Of a stretch of 64,000 nt of DNA, positions 40,625 to 48,788 are shown one piece after another. Origin of the DNA: Halomonas sp. 25-S5 (GTDB lineage: Bacteria > Pseudomonadota > Gammaproteobacteria > Pseudomonadales > Halomonadaceae); the NCBI RefSeq assembly GCF_029889845.1, contig NZ_JARANV010000006.1, positions 1-64,000 on the forward strand. The letters are read 5' to 3'. Each line of letters starts with the position of its first letter. Within the stretch, counting starts at the first letter, position 1. Under the pieces are notes generated by a model. It worked only from the letters and a program-made list of their open reading frames with translations, made no database searches and was not told the DNA's origin. Position numbers and translations under genes: made by a program.

Positions 40625-40678
40625 GTGATAAAAGCGACCGGCATTCACTTCCACGATCTGACGCATCATGCTTCGTGA
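40625..40678 (+). pseudogene. Antitoxin C-terminal fragment
   Basis: VIKATGIHFHDLTHHAS followed by TGA differs from the end of the antidote gene at 39737-40042 (VIKATGIHFHDLTHQAS) by one residue. Only these 17 codons survive, implying a second related TA pair was once here and has been deleted. Confidence 0.75.
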
Positions 40679-40761
40679 GGTGGTCGGTAAGCCTGGCAGC
40701 GTGTGACATCCCGTATCGCCCAAGCGCATTTCTAGTATTGGGACAGGAATTGGGGCTTTCC

Positions 40762-40922
40762 TAGGTTTTGTCCGAAAAATCTGCCCGCAACTAGGCTTCG
40801 TCCGAAAACTGGCTGCGCTCGTCCATACGGCGTTAAAAATCGGCTCGTGCGCGAGTCCGATCAAGGTACTCATTTACATTCCGTAAACTCCGTCTTTTCG
40901 CCGATTTTTCAGACAGAGCCTA
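40762..40922. mobile_element. Small element with imperfect terminal inverted repeats
   Basis: TAGGTTTTGTCCGAAAAATC at 40762 is inverted in GATTTTTCAGACAGAGCCTA at the other end (16 of 20 positions pair). An internal copy, TAGGCTTCGTCCGAAAA, lies near 40792. There is no transposase frame, so this is probably a MITE or IS end remnants. Confidence 0.5.
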
Positions 40923-40968
40923 AGCGGCAAGCCGTATAAGGTGCGCCGGGGCCATGGCTTAGGCGGCT

Positions 40969-41013
40969 ATCCAGATTGTCGCTGGCTTCTCATACAGATT
41001 GACGCGCTACAGT
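40969..41013 (+). mobile_element. IS21 right-end fragment
   Basis: 45 bp identical to 242-286, including both terminal repeats and the CTACA end. No istB sequence precedes it, so only the IS end remains. Confidence 0.75.
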
Positions 41014-41360
41014 GAGGACCAGGGATGTTGTTAAGGCCGTGAGGGTCAGCGCTGCGCCTTGTTCGCGATCACCTGGCAACCGATAGATCCCTGTGAAGGC
41101 AAGCTGGACGTGGCCGACACGAACATGGCGTCGAGAAGGTGGACGTCATGATTTCGATCTTTACCGTGTCCAGAAACTGGAGTTCATCGAGCCAGAAAAT
41201 GGAGCAGTCGGGCGGATTTCGGAGGCTTCCCGGCTCCAGATAATGGACACCTTACTAAGTTACCAAGGGGTGGGAGAGGACAAAGCCTTTCCTGGCCCGG
41301 ATCGATCCCTGAACCATAGAGCGCCACGAGGTGCGCGAGAACCGTGGTTTCGGCTGGCTG
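41014..41360. other. Stretch without recognisable gene
   Basis: Between the IS21 end and the YgjP-like gene. Open frames here have no motif I recognise, and I see no strong hairpin or repeat. It may be decayed island DNA. Confidence 0.5.
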
Positions 41361-42062
41361 CTATACCCCCTCCACCTCGATCCCGTGCCGGGCGAGCCAG
41401 CTCTTGCGCTGCTCGTAGTCCGGCATGGCACGCTCCAGGCGGCGCCAGAACGCCGATGTGTGGTGGGGCTCATGCAGGTGCACCAGCTCGTGGACGACCA
41501 CGTACTCGGCGATATGGCGCGGCAGCAGGATGGTTTTCCAGTGAAAATACACACGGTTGCCCTTGCCGCAGGAGCCCCAGCGGTAGCCGAGGTCCTGCAC
41601 CGTCATCCCGGCGGGTTCAACGTCCATACGCCGGGCGTGCTCGCCCACCTTGGTGGTGAGCCAGTCGCTGGCGCGGGCGCTGTACCAGCCGACGAAGTGC
41701 TCGCGGGCATCGGGGAGCGCATCCTCGCGCAGCTGGAAGCGCCCGGCGACGAGCTTGAGTGGGGCGTCCTGGGCGTCGTTGGCCACCCGCTTGAGCCGGT
41801 AGCTGCGCCCCAGGTAGAGGAATCCTTCGCCATTGACGTACTCCTTCTGTGGAAGCCGGCGGCGACTTTCGGCCTTCTGCGTCAGCTTCTGGTAGATCCA
41901 GTAACGCTTCTCGGTCACGAAGTCGCGCAACACCTGCTCCTCGGTGCCGGCGGGCATGGCGATGACCAGCTCGCCCTCGCGGTCCACGGTGATCTCCAGC
42001 GTCTTGCGCCGGCGACTCTCCCGCACCTCGAAGCTGAGGTCGTCCACGACAAGCTGGGTCAT
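41361..42062 (-). CDS. YgjP-like (M48/WLM) zinc metallopeptidase
   Basis: The 233-residue protein has VVHELVHLHEPHHTSAFWRR with HExxH plus a third His (~191-203), and the preceding LGYRWGSCGKGNRVYFHWKT, both diagnostic of the YgjP/DUF45 family. It begins 17 bp after hsdR on the same strand. Such proteases are regularly encoded beside type I restriction genes, where a role in controlling or degrading the restriction complex has been suggested but not shown. Confidence 0.9.
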   Translation of the reverse strand: MTQLVVDDLSFEVRESRRRKTLEITVDREGELVIAMPAGTEEQVLRDFVTEKRYWIYQKLTQKAESRRRLPQKEYVNGEGFLYLGRSYRLKRVANDAQDAPLKLVAGRFQLREDALPDAREHFVGWYSARASDWLTTKVGEHARRMDVEPAGMTVQDLGYRWGSCGKGNRVYFHWKTILLPRHIAEYVVVHELVHLHEPHHTSAFWRRLERAMPDYEQRKSWLARHGIEVEGV

Positions 42063-42078
42063 GTGGTCACCTGCTCAT

Positions 42079-45000
42079 TCATGCGCTTACCAGTTTGGCG
42101 TGGTTACTGCGGGCCAGGTCGAAGAGCCGCTCGGCGGTGGCCTCGGCCTGATCCATGGGCACCAGGCCACCCATCATCAGCTGGCTGAACAGGTGCTGCT
42201 TGAGGCGCTCCTGGTCCGGGATATGCGAGGGCTTCCAGAAGTCGGGGATGGCGATCTCCTGCTGGATCGTGGCCACCAGCTCCTCGGTGGCGTCGAGCAA
42301 CGTCTGGGCGGTGGCCGAGTCGATGGCTTCTGGCTCCAGGCTGGTGCTGGCCGACAGCTCACGCCAGAAGGGCTCGGCGTGGGCGGGCATCTGGGGAATG
42401 CCCTCACCCGGACCAGTTGCGCCGTCACGCAGCTGCTGGGTCAGCCCGCGCAGGGCCTCCACCTGCTCGTCCCACTGACCATCCAGCTGCTGCAGCAGGT
42501 CGGCGAGTCGCTCGCTCAGCCGGCCGTACTTCACCGGGTCCTCATCCAGGTGCTTGCGCACGTGGGAGCGGATGGCGTGTTCCATCTCGGAGGCCTTGGC
42601 GCGATCACCGACCTGGCGGCCGATATGCGCGTCGAACTCGGCGTCGGTGAGCTGCACCGGCGGGATGCGTGGATCTATCCCTAACGAGATCACGTAGTCA
42701 TCGATCAGCTTGCGGACCTTGTTGCCGATGTCCTTGCCCAGCTCCGGGGTGTCCTTGTAGCGGTTGCGGGCCAGGGCGTGGAGATAGGCGAGCCGCTTGG
42801 CGTCGTTGACGAATTCCAGCCCTTCGGGTCGTGGCAGAACGTCATCCAGGGTGCGGTTGAACTCCTTGAGCTTGACCACGAACTCGGCGCGCACCCGTTC
42901 GTCCCCCAGGGCCTGCACCGCCTCCTCGGTGTCGGCCAGGCTGTCCACCCCCTGGCTCCGCAGCACGTCGATCACCCGCAGGTGGCGGTCACGCAACAGC
43001 GGGATCTCATCCTTGAGGCTCTGCAGGGCACCGTCGATGTCCTCCTCGCTGTAGGCGGCCAGGGCCTCCTTGAGGTGGTTGGCCACGCCGAAGTAGTCCA
43101 CCACGATGCCGTGGGTCTTGCCGTGCCCGGTGCGGTTCACCCGGGCGATGGCCTGCAGCAGCTCCGCCTCGCGGATCGAGCGATCCAGATACATCACCCC
43201 CTCGATGGGCGCATCGAAGCCGGTGAGCAGCATCGACTTGACGATCAGGAAGGCCAGCGAGTCGGTCTTTGCGGGGTCATCGTGCAACAGCGGCTTCTTG
43301 AAGCGCTTGATATGGTTTTCCACCGCGGCGCGCTCGCTCCACTTGGCCCAGGCCGCGTCGTCGTTGTTACCGCTGCTGAATACCACGGCGAATTCCAGCT
43401 GGCGCAGGATCTCACGGTAGCGCCAGGCCTGGATCGCGGCCTTGATCCGCGGCGGGCGGGTCAACAGCTGCGTATCGTCCAGCGCCTTGTCCTCGGGGCC
43501 GAGTCCTATGGCCTCTTCCAGCAAGGCGGTCTTGGCCTCCTGCAGGGCCTCGAGGTAGCGCATGGCCGCTCGGCGACTGTAGGCCACCAGCTGGGCCTTA
43601 TAGCCGTTGGGCAGGATGTGGGTCACGTAGTGACGCAGGATGTCCTGGGCCTTCTCCTGGATCAGCCGTGGCGCCTCGAAGATCTGCCCCTTGGTGGCGT
43701 ACTTCTTCTTGATCGCCTCCAGCTCCTCCTTGGTGTGCTCGCGGAACAGGTCTTCGAACAGGCCGTCCAGGCTGGCGCCTTCCTTGATCGCCCCCTTGGC
43801 CGTGCGGCCCTCGTAGAGGATCGGCACCGTGGCGCCGTCCTGTTCCGCCTCCTTGATGGTATAGCGGTCGATGTACTCGCCGAAGATGTCGTGGGTGCGC
43901 TTCTTGTCGCCCATGATGATCGGCGTGCCGGTGAAGCCGATGCGCGCGGCATTGGGCAGGGCACGCATCATGTTGGCGTGCAGGTCACCGGCCTGGGTGC
44001 GGTGGGCCTCGTCCACCAGGATCAGGATGTCCTCGCTGGTGTTGAGCACCTCGAAAGGCGCGCTCAGGGTGGGCTTGCGGGGCGCGGTTCCGGTGCGGCC
44101 CGGTTCGGCCGCATCCCGGCGGCCGGTGTCCAGCCCGCCGCTGGGGGTTTCTTCGCCTGCCTCGTCTTGGTCACCCTCGTCTTGGTCACCCTCTGCATCC
44201 GGGTCGCGGTATTTCTGCACCGTGCCGAATACCAGCCCGGGGCCGTCGCGTGCCAGCAGCTTCTTGAGGGCGGCGGTGTTGGCCGCCTTCTCGACGCTCT
44301 CGCCGGTCAGCTCGGCCGTGGCGGAGAGCTGGGTCTGCAGGTCCTTGCGGTCGGTGATCACCACCACCTTGAAGCGCCGCAGGCTCGGGTCGCTGCGCAA
44401 CTTGCGGACCAGGAACACCATGGAGAGGCTCTTGCCGCTGCCCTGGGTGTGCCAGATGATGCCGCCGCGGCGGTCGGCCTCGCCATCCTCGCGGCGGGTC
44501 TTGCCGCTCTTGAGCCGTTCGATGGCCCGGGTCACGCCGCGGAACTGCGGATAGCGGCACACCAGCTTGATCTCCTGGCCGCCCAGGTTCATGAACAGGG
44601 TGTAGTGGCGCACGATGTCGAGCAGGTTGCCCCGGGTGAGCATGCCGGCCACCAGGCGCTGCTGGGCCGAGAGATCCGCCACGTCCAGGTCGATGGCCAC
44701 CTCCGCCTCGCGCAGCGGCGCCACCGTCTTCCAGCTCAGGTAGTGGGCGAAGCCGGCACCGATGGTGCCGACGCGCGCCTCATCGAAGTTGCTGGCCACC
44801 AGGAACTGGCTGGTGGCGAACAGTGCCGGCACCCCTTCGTGTTCCGCCACCTCGAAGTCCAGATGGCGCTGGTCGTGGTAGCGACGCAGCTGGTCCACCG
44901 CCTGGGTGAGGCCCTCCGGCACGGTGCGGCTCTTGCACTCCACCACCACCAGCGGGATGCCGTTGACGAAGAGCACCAGGTCGGGGATCACGTGGCCCTT

Positions 45001-45438
45001 GCTGGTGTCGTGGCCGGGCGGGCATTTCACCTTGAACTGGTTGACCACGGTGAAGACGTTGTTGGCCGGCGTTTCCCAATCGATATAGCGCAGTATCTGG
45101 CCGCGGCCGCCGTCCCAGCCCTCCAGGCCCTCCACGGCCAGGCCACCCAGCAGCAGCTCCGTGGCCAGCTTGTTGGCCTCCAGCACCTTGCTGGCCGGGA
45201 GTCGAGTGATGGCCGACACCGCCTGATCGAGGCGGCGGTCATCCAGCCACGGCGTGTCGTCGCGGCGATTGATGGCATGGAGACGCTCGCGCAACAACGG
45301 CTCCATCACCACCTGGGCGAAGCTCTCGCGGTGGGTCACGGCGGGGTTGTCCAGCGAGCCGGCCAGGTACTCCCAGCCCTGACCCACCAGCTGGTCGATG
45401 AAGGGCTTCTCGACGTCCGTGTACTCAGGACTTGCCAT
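42079..45438 (-). CDS. hsdR: Type I restriction endonuclease subunit HsdR
   Basis: I start at the ATG at 45438, giving 1119 residues. The N-terminal nuclease domain has PDLVLFVNGIPLVVVECK (~153-170, D..ExK). The SF2 translocase carries Walker A WHTQGSGKSLSMVFLVRK (~328) and DEAH in ILVDEAHRTQAGDLH (~476), then GFTGTPI and SMLLTGFDAPIEGVMYLDRS. A Glu/Asp/Gln-rich linker (~413-459) interrupts the space between motifs I and II. With HsdM and HsdS it cuts unmodified DNA after translocation. Confidence 0.96.
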   Translation of the reverse strand: MASPEYTDVEKPFIDQLVGQGWEYLAGSLDNPAVTHRESFAQVVMEPLLRERLHAINRRDDTPWLDDRRLDQAVSAITRLPASKVLEANKLATELLLGGLAVEGLEGWDGGRGQILRYIDWETPANNVFTVVNQFKVKCPPGHDTSKGHVIPDLVLFVNGIPLVVVECKSRTVPEGLTQAVDQLRRYHDQRHLDFEVAEHEGVPALFATSQFLVASNFDEARVGTIGAGFAHYLSWKTVAPLREAEVAIDLDVADLSAQQRLVAGMLTRGNLLDIVRHYTLFMNLGGQEIKLVCRYPQFRGVTRAIERLKSGKTRREDGEADRRGGIIWHTQGSGKSLSMVFLVRKLRSDPSLRRFKVVVITDRKDLQTQLSATAELTGESVEKAANTAALKKLLARDGPGLVFGTVQKYRDPDAEGDQDEGDQDEAGEETPSGGLDTGRRDAAEPGRTGTAPRKPTLSAPFEVLNTSEDILILVDEAHRTQAGDLHANMMRALPNAARIGFTGTPIIMGDKKRTHDIFGEYIDRYTIKEAEQDGATVPILYEGRTAKGAIKEGASLDGLFEDLFREHTKEELEAIKKKYATKGQIFEAPRLIQEKAQDILRHYVTHILPNGYKAQLVAYSRRAAMRYLEALQEAKTALLEEAIGLGPEDKALDDTQLLTRPPRIKAAIQAWRYREILRQLEFAVVFSSGNNDDAAWAKWSERAAVENHIKRFKKPLLHDDPAKTDSLAFLIVKSMLLTGFDAPIEGVMYLDRSIREAELLQAIARVNRTGHGKTHGIVVDYFGVANHLKEALAAYSEEDIDGALQSLKDEIPLLRDRHLRVIDVLRSQGVDSLADTEEAVQALGDERVRAEFVVKLKEFNRTLDDVLPRPEGLEFVNDAKRLAYLHALARNRYKDTPELGKDIGNKVRKLIDDYVISLGIDPRIPPVQLTDAEFDAHIGRQVGDRAKASEMEHAIRSHVRKHLDEDPVKYGRLSERLADLLQQLDGQWDEQVEALRGLTQQLRDGATGPGEGIPQMPAHAEPFWRELSASTSLEPEAIDSATAQTLLDATEELVATIQQEIAIPDFWKPSHIPDQERLKQHLFSQLMMGGLVPMDQAEATAERLFDLARSNHAKLVSA

Positions 45439-45539
45439 GCCGTGGCTCCAAAGTGCGTTGAGTGCCTTCGATGGTAGCGAAACCAGCGTCAGGCGGGAAA
45501 TTTGCCGGGCCTGACCGGCGCTTTCTCGGACAGGTGTCG

Positions 45540-45654
45540 CAACTGGACGAGTAGCCTGACACCAACTGGCCGATAGAAAATGCAGCAATTGGACGATAGA
45601 TCATCCATCAATTGGACGCTAACCTAGCCAACAACTGGACGCTACCAGAGGCGC
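45540..45654 (+). repeat. Five direct repeats with exact 23-bp period upstream of AAA ATPase gene
   Basis: Units begin at 45540, 45563, 45586, 45609 and 45632. Each starts with a 13-bp core CAAYTGGMCGMTA (the first has GAGTA), followed by ~10 variable bases. The array ends 3 bp before the ATPase ATG at 45658, so it covers the promoter and ribosome-binding region. Spacing near two helical turns suggests cooperative binding of a protein on one DNA face. Confidence 0.9.
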
Positions 45655-45657
45655 GAC

Positions 45658-46974
45658 ATGACATTCCCCTATCTTCCACGGCTGATTCGCGATCGAGTGC
45701 TTGAGTCACTTGCCGATACGCCGGTGGTCTGCCTTCTGGGGCCACGGCAGGTGGGCAAGACGACTCTCGCCCAACGCATCGACCCCGAGCGTGCCTACCT
45801 GAACCTGGATGATGCGACGCTGCTGGAAGCGGCTCGGCAGGATCCGCTCGGCTTCGTCGAGGGATTGCCTGAACGTGTCACTCTGGACGAGGTGCAGCGT
45901 GCGCCGGCGCTGTTGCTGGCGATCAAGTCGGTGGTGGATCGGGATCGCCAGCCAGGCCGATTCCTGCTGACAGGCTCTGCCAACCTGCTGTTGCTCCCCA
46001 AGGCACAGGATTCTCTGGCTGGCCGCATGGAAGTCATCTACCTGCATCCGCTGACCGAACAGGAGAAGCGCGTGAGTGCTACGACCCTGCTCAGTACGCT
46101 GCTGGAGGGGCGGCTAACGCCCAGGATGGTGGCGGACACCACGCCCCTCGCCCCCACGGCAGAAGTGCTCTGCCAAGGCGGCTACCCCGAACCCAACCGC
46201 CGTGCGCCCCATCGGGCACGCCAGTGGTATCGCCAGTATCTCCAAGCCATCGTGCAGCGCGACGTGCGGGATATCGCCGCCATTCAGGACGAAGACGGGA
46301 TGCTGCGGCTGATGGAGTTGTTGGCCTACCGCACGGCCAGCCTGCTCAACGTCAGCAATCTGAGCAAGGAACTGGGGATGGAGCGCGCCACCATCGCCAA
46401 GTACCTCGGCATCCTGGAGCGCCTCTTCCTGATTCAGCAGCTCCCTGCCTGGCATCGCAATCACGCCAAACGGCTGATCAAGAGCCCCAAGCTGCATATT
46501 GTCGATACCGGCCTTGCCGCGGCACTGGGGCGCCTGGGGCCGGAGCAGTGGCTCACCGAGGCAGAACGCTTCGGTTCCCTGTTGGAAAGCCATGTGGTCG
46601 AGCAGTTGATCGCTCAGGCCTCCTGGATAGAACCGGAGTTACGCTTTTCCCACTACCGGGACAAGGACCAGGTGGAGGTCGACCTCGTCATCGAGCGGGG
46701 TCGGGAGCTCTGGGGGGTTGAGGTAAAGCGCGCCGCCAGCGTCCAGGCCAAAGACGCCGCCGGGTTGGCCCGGCTTGCCGACCAGGCCGGCAAGGGGTTT
46801 CGCGGGGGCATGCTGCTCTACACCGGCCGCCACTGCCTCAAGCTGCAGGTGCCGGGCTGCTTCGCCGTTCCCATCGGCATGCTGTGGGGCGAGGAGCCCG
46901 GGAAGGCAATCTCCAGCGAGGAAGCATTGCAAGCCTTGGCCGACCAGGCCCAGGACCTGGATATGGGTTACTGA
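45658..46974 (+). CDS. AAA ATPase with DUF4143 domain
   Basis: The 438-residue protein has Walker A LGPRQVGKTTLAQRI (~27-41), Walker B RVTLDEVQRAP (~73-83), sensor-like FLLTGSANLLLL, and a C-terminal DUF4143 region: IVQRDVRDIAAIQDEDGMLR, an HTH-like NVSNLSKELGMERATIAKYL (~234-253) and a terminal HYRDKDQVEVDLVIERG..WGVEVK pattern like a PD-(D/E)xK fold. The family is abundant and functionally unknown. It is the only plus-strand gene in the restriction locus, divergent from hsdR, and is preceded by the 23-bp repeat array. Confidence 0.88.
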   Translation: MTFPYLPRLIRDRVLESLADTPVVCLLGPRQVGKTTLAQRIDPERAYLNLDDATLLEAARQDPLGFVEGLPERVTLDEVQRAPALLLAIKSVVDRDRQPGRFLLTGSANLLLLPKAQDSLAGRMEVIYLHPLTEQEKRVSATTLLSTLLEGRLTPRMVADTTPLAPTAEVLCQGGYPEPNRRAPHRARQWYRQYLQAIVQRDVRDIAAIQDEDGMLRLMELLAYRTASLLNVSNLSKELGMERATIAKYLGILERLFLIQQLPAWHRNHAKRLIKSPKLHIVDTGLAAALGRLGPEQWLTEAERFGSLLESHVVEQLIAQASWIEPELRFSHYRDKDQVEVDLVIERGRELWGVEVKRAASVQAKDAAGLARLADQAGKGFRGGMLLYTGRHCLKLQVPGCFAVPIGMLWGEEPGKAISSEEALQALADQAQDLDMGY

Positions 46975-47033
46975 TGCGCTTACCTTTCGGCGATATGTAC
47001 GGAGGGCAGCATGGCCGAGTGGGGGCTCATAGC

Positions 47034-47960
47034 TCACTCCGACGGCTGACTGGCTGGCCATGTAGGTAGCGCAAGTAGCTTGTAGCGGGGCCTGCCACGA
47101 CCAGCCTGGGTTACCAGAATCTTCGCCTGGACCACCTGTCCACGATGGTCATTGATTGAGTCGGGAGCCTCAACGCCTGGCCCTATCTTGGCCGTCAGCC
47201 ACTCCTTGCTTTGTTCAATCTGAAATTCACAGCTTCCCCTGTGCGGAAGAGCGCCACCAAATACCACCGAGAGCACCTGTTCACTCTCGGATAGATACTC
47301 CGTGCTAAGCCTTTCGAGGCTGCGTTTTACCTGGCCAGCATCCTTAAAATGAAATGACTTATCGGCATGTTTTAAGGTGCAGAACGCTTCATTTTCATTG
47401 AGGACGACCACGAAATCACGGATTTTGTTCAAGGCCCGCTGATCCATATCGGCGGCGGCTTCTGCCAGCTGCTCATCGTCGATGCCGATACTGCCGTCCA
47501 GTAGGTTTCGGGTCGCTTCCAGGGCCCGGGAAACCGTACTGTCCTCATCTATCTCTAGCTGCGACGAAGATTCCTGAAGCTGGAAACCAAAGGAGCCTCG
47601 TGCCGTGCCGGTGATCATCATCTGGTACTGCTGACGATTTGGAACTGGTCCTGTGGGTGCCAAAGTGGCATGTAGGGAGGCGCCGACTGCAGTGATCGCG
47701 TCGGAAAAAGCGGAGAGCGCCTTGGTAGCAAAATCGGCAATAACGCCTTCCGATCCTGCTACCGGACGCCCGCTGAAAGTCAGCACTGCACGAGCAAGTT
47801 CTCGCTGTTGAGGAACTACCTCTTCAAGTTTTTCTTTCACAACATTCAAGCGAGTTTCTACGCTGGCCCGATCCAGGACATCTTCGGGTGGAATTTTATC
47901 CAACATTTTTTGGAGGCTGCTGACCTCAGCCTTGAGGGCCAGCATCTCTTTCTGGTTCAT
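47034..47960 (-). CDS. Coiled-coil protein paired with nucleotidyltransferase-like gene
   Basis: No known family recognised. The 308-residue protein starts with a heptad-rich coiled coil (residues ~1-55, EMLALKAEVSSLQKMLDKIP), then a mixed alpha/beta region with YQMMITGTARGSFGFQLQES, and ends in a beta-rich part. Its ATG overlaps the stop of the upstream nucleotidyltransferase-like frame (ATGA), so the two are coupled. It could be an effector, sensor or antitoxin partner. Confidence 0.75.
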   Translation of the reverse strand: MNQKEMLALKAEVSSLQKMLDKIPPEDVLDRASVETRLNVVKEKLEEVVPQQRELARAVLTFSGRPVAGSEGVIADFATKALSAFSDAITAVGASLHATLAPTGPVPNRQQYQMMITGTARGSFGFQLQESSSQLEIDEDSTVSRALEATRNLLDGSIGIDDEQLAEAAADMDQRALNKIRDFVVVLNENEAFCTLKHADKSFHFKDAGQVKRSLERLSTEYLSESEQVLSVVFGGALPHRGSCEFQIEQSKEWLTAKIGPGVEAPDSINDHRGQVVQAKILVTQAGRGRPRYKLLALPTWPASQPSE

Positions 47961-48547
47961 TGAGAGCCCTCCTGGTCTTTAAGCCTTTCAAGGTGCTCTC
48001 TGGCGGCTTGATCTGGCAATAATGAAACCTGAAGAAAACCTTTCCATGCGTCGTCTCGGCGATGTGACCACATGCTGTACTAATAGGATGAGCGCTCGAC
48101 CAATCTTTCAGGAGATATGACGTTCATGGCCACAAAATAAGCATCAACATGGTAGTGTTTCTTTATCGTCAAGTGTGCATCGGGAAGGATCCCGATAGCC
48201 TCATTGAAATTGCCCAGTACTTCCTGTTGGTCTATTTCGCCAGGAAAAGCAATAAAGCTGACAACGTCGATGTCATTCGGGGCCCGATTTTCAAGCGCTT
48301 CAACGTACTCCATATAGCTTCCATCCAGCCACTGAAACCCTTCGGTCAACCCTACAGCATGCAGGCCCTGGCGGTAGCGCAGAAACCCATCGAGTATTCC
48401 GATACGCTCCTGTGAAGTGCCGAAGCGCTGGACGAGATCGACCAGCGACACCTCGTAGGGAGAGCGAGCCGGCGATGTCGGGTTGTTGGCATCCACCGGC
48501 GGCAATACACCTTCTGCTGTCCAGTCAGGAATCGACACGTTGATCAT
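47957..48547 (-). pseudogene. DUF6932-like nucleotidyltransferase-fold protein interrupted by an in-frame amber codon
   Basis: The first 155 codons contain FQWLDGSYMEYVEALENRAP and NDIDVVSF: a Gly-Ser pair (~76) and D-I-D (92-94) spaced as in minimal nucleotidyltransferases, resembling the family I know as DUF6932. A TAG follows at 48082-48080, but the same frame continues 40 codons (YSMWSHRRDDAWKGFLQVSL, then DQAAREHLERLKDQ) to a stop at 47957 that overlaps the next ATG. The extension looks like the normal C-terminus of the family (WSxxR....KG). So this is either a recent nonsense mutation or a read-through gene. Confidence 0.7.
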
Positions 48548-48729
48548 GGGGCTTCCCTGCGTTCACTCATTTGACGTATCACTCTTAGCTTAGTTGCCCG
48601 GTCGACAGCCCGCCATGCGCCACCTGAGCACCGGGATCTTGTTGGCGGTGATGTCCTTGAGTCCGACCTTCCGTAAAGAGGGGGCAGCGAGCGCCAGAAC
48701 GTTGCAAGAGAGCTGTCGAAGGTGATCAT
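48544..48729 (-). CDS. Short ORF ahead of nucleotidyltransferase-like gene
   Basis: 61 codons with AGGGAA before the ATG at 48729 and an ATGA overlap with the next gene. The Arg/Ser-rich product matches nothing I know, and another frame of the same DNA (LKDITANKIPVLRWRMAG) looks at least as protein-like, so this may be a remnant rather than a real gene. Confidence 0.3.
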   Translation of the reverse strand: MITFDSSLATFWRSLPPLYGRSDSRTSPPTRSRCSGGAWRAVDRATKLRVIRQMSERREAP

Positions 48730-48788
48730 GGCGGTTCCCTGTGCGATGTGTGGTCCTGTTGTTGTGATGTTGTTGTAAGAGCCCCGGT

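Noticed and set aside
41093..41659. 188-codon open frame overlapping the YgjP-like gene
   Set aside because: No motif, and its second half is antisense to the metallopeptidase, which is convincing.
42778..45477. 899-codon open frame on the plus strand opposite hsdR
   Set aside because: Same cause: antisense of an intact HsdR with all helicase motifs. Its Val/Leu/Gln-rich composition is typical of shadow frames.
45540..45654. CRISPR array or replication iterons
   Set aside because: Repeat core is only 13 bp with ~10-bp intervals; no cas or rep gene. Position over a start codon suits operators better.
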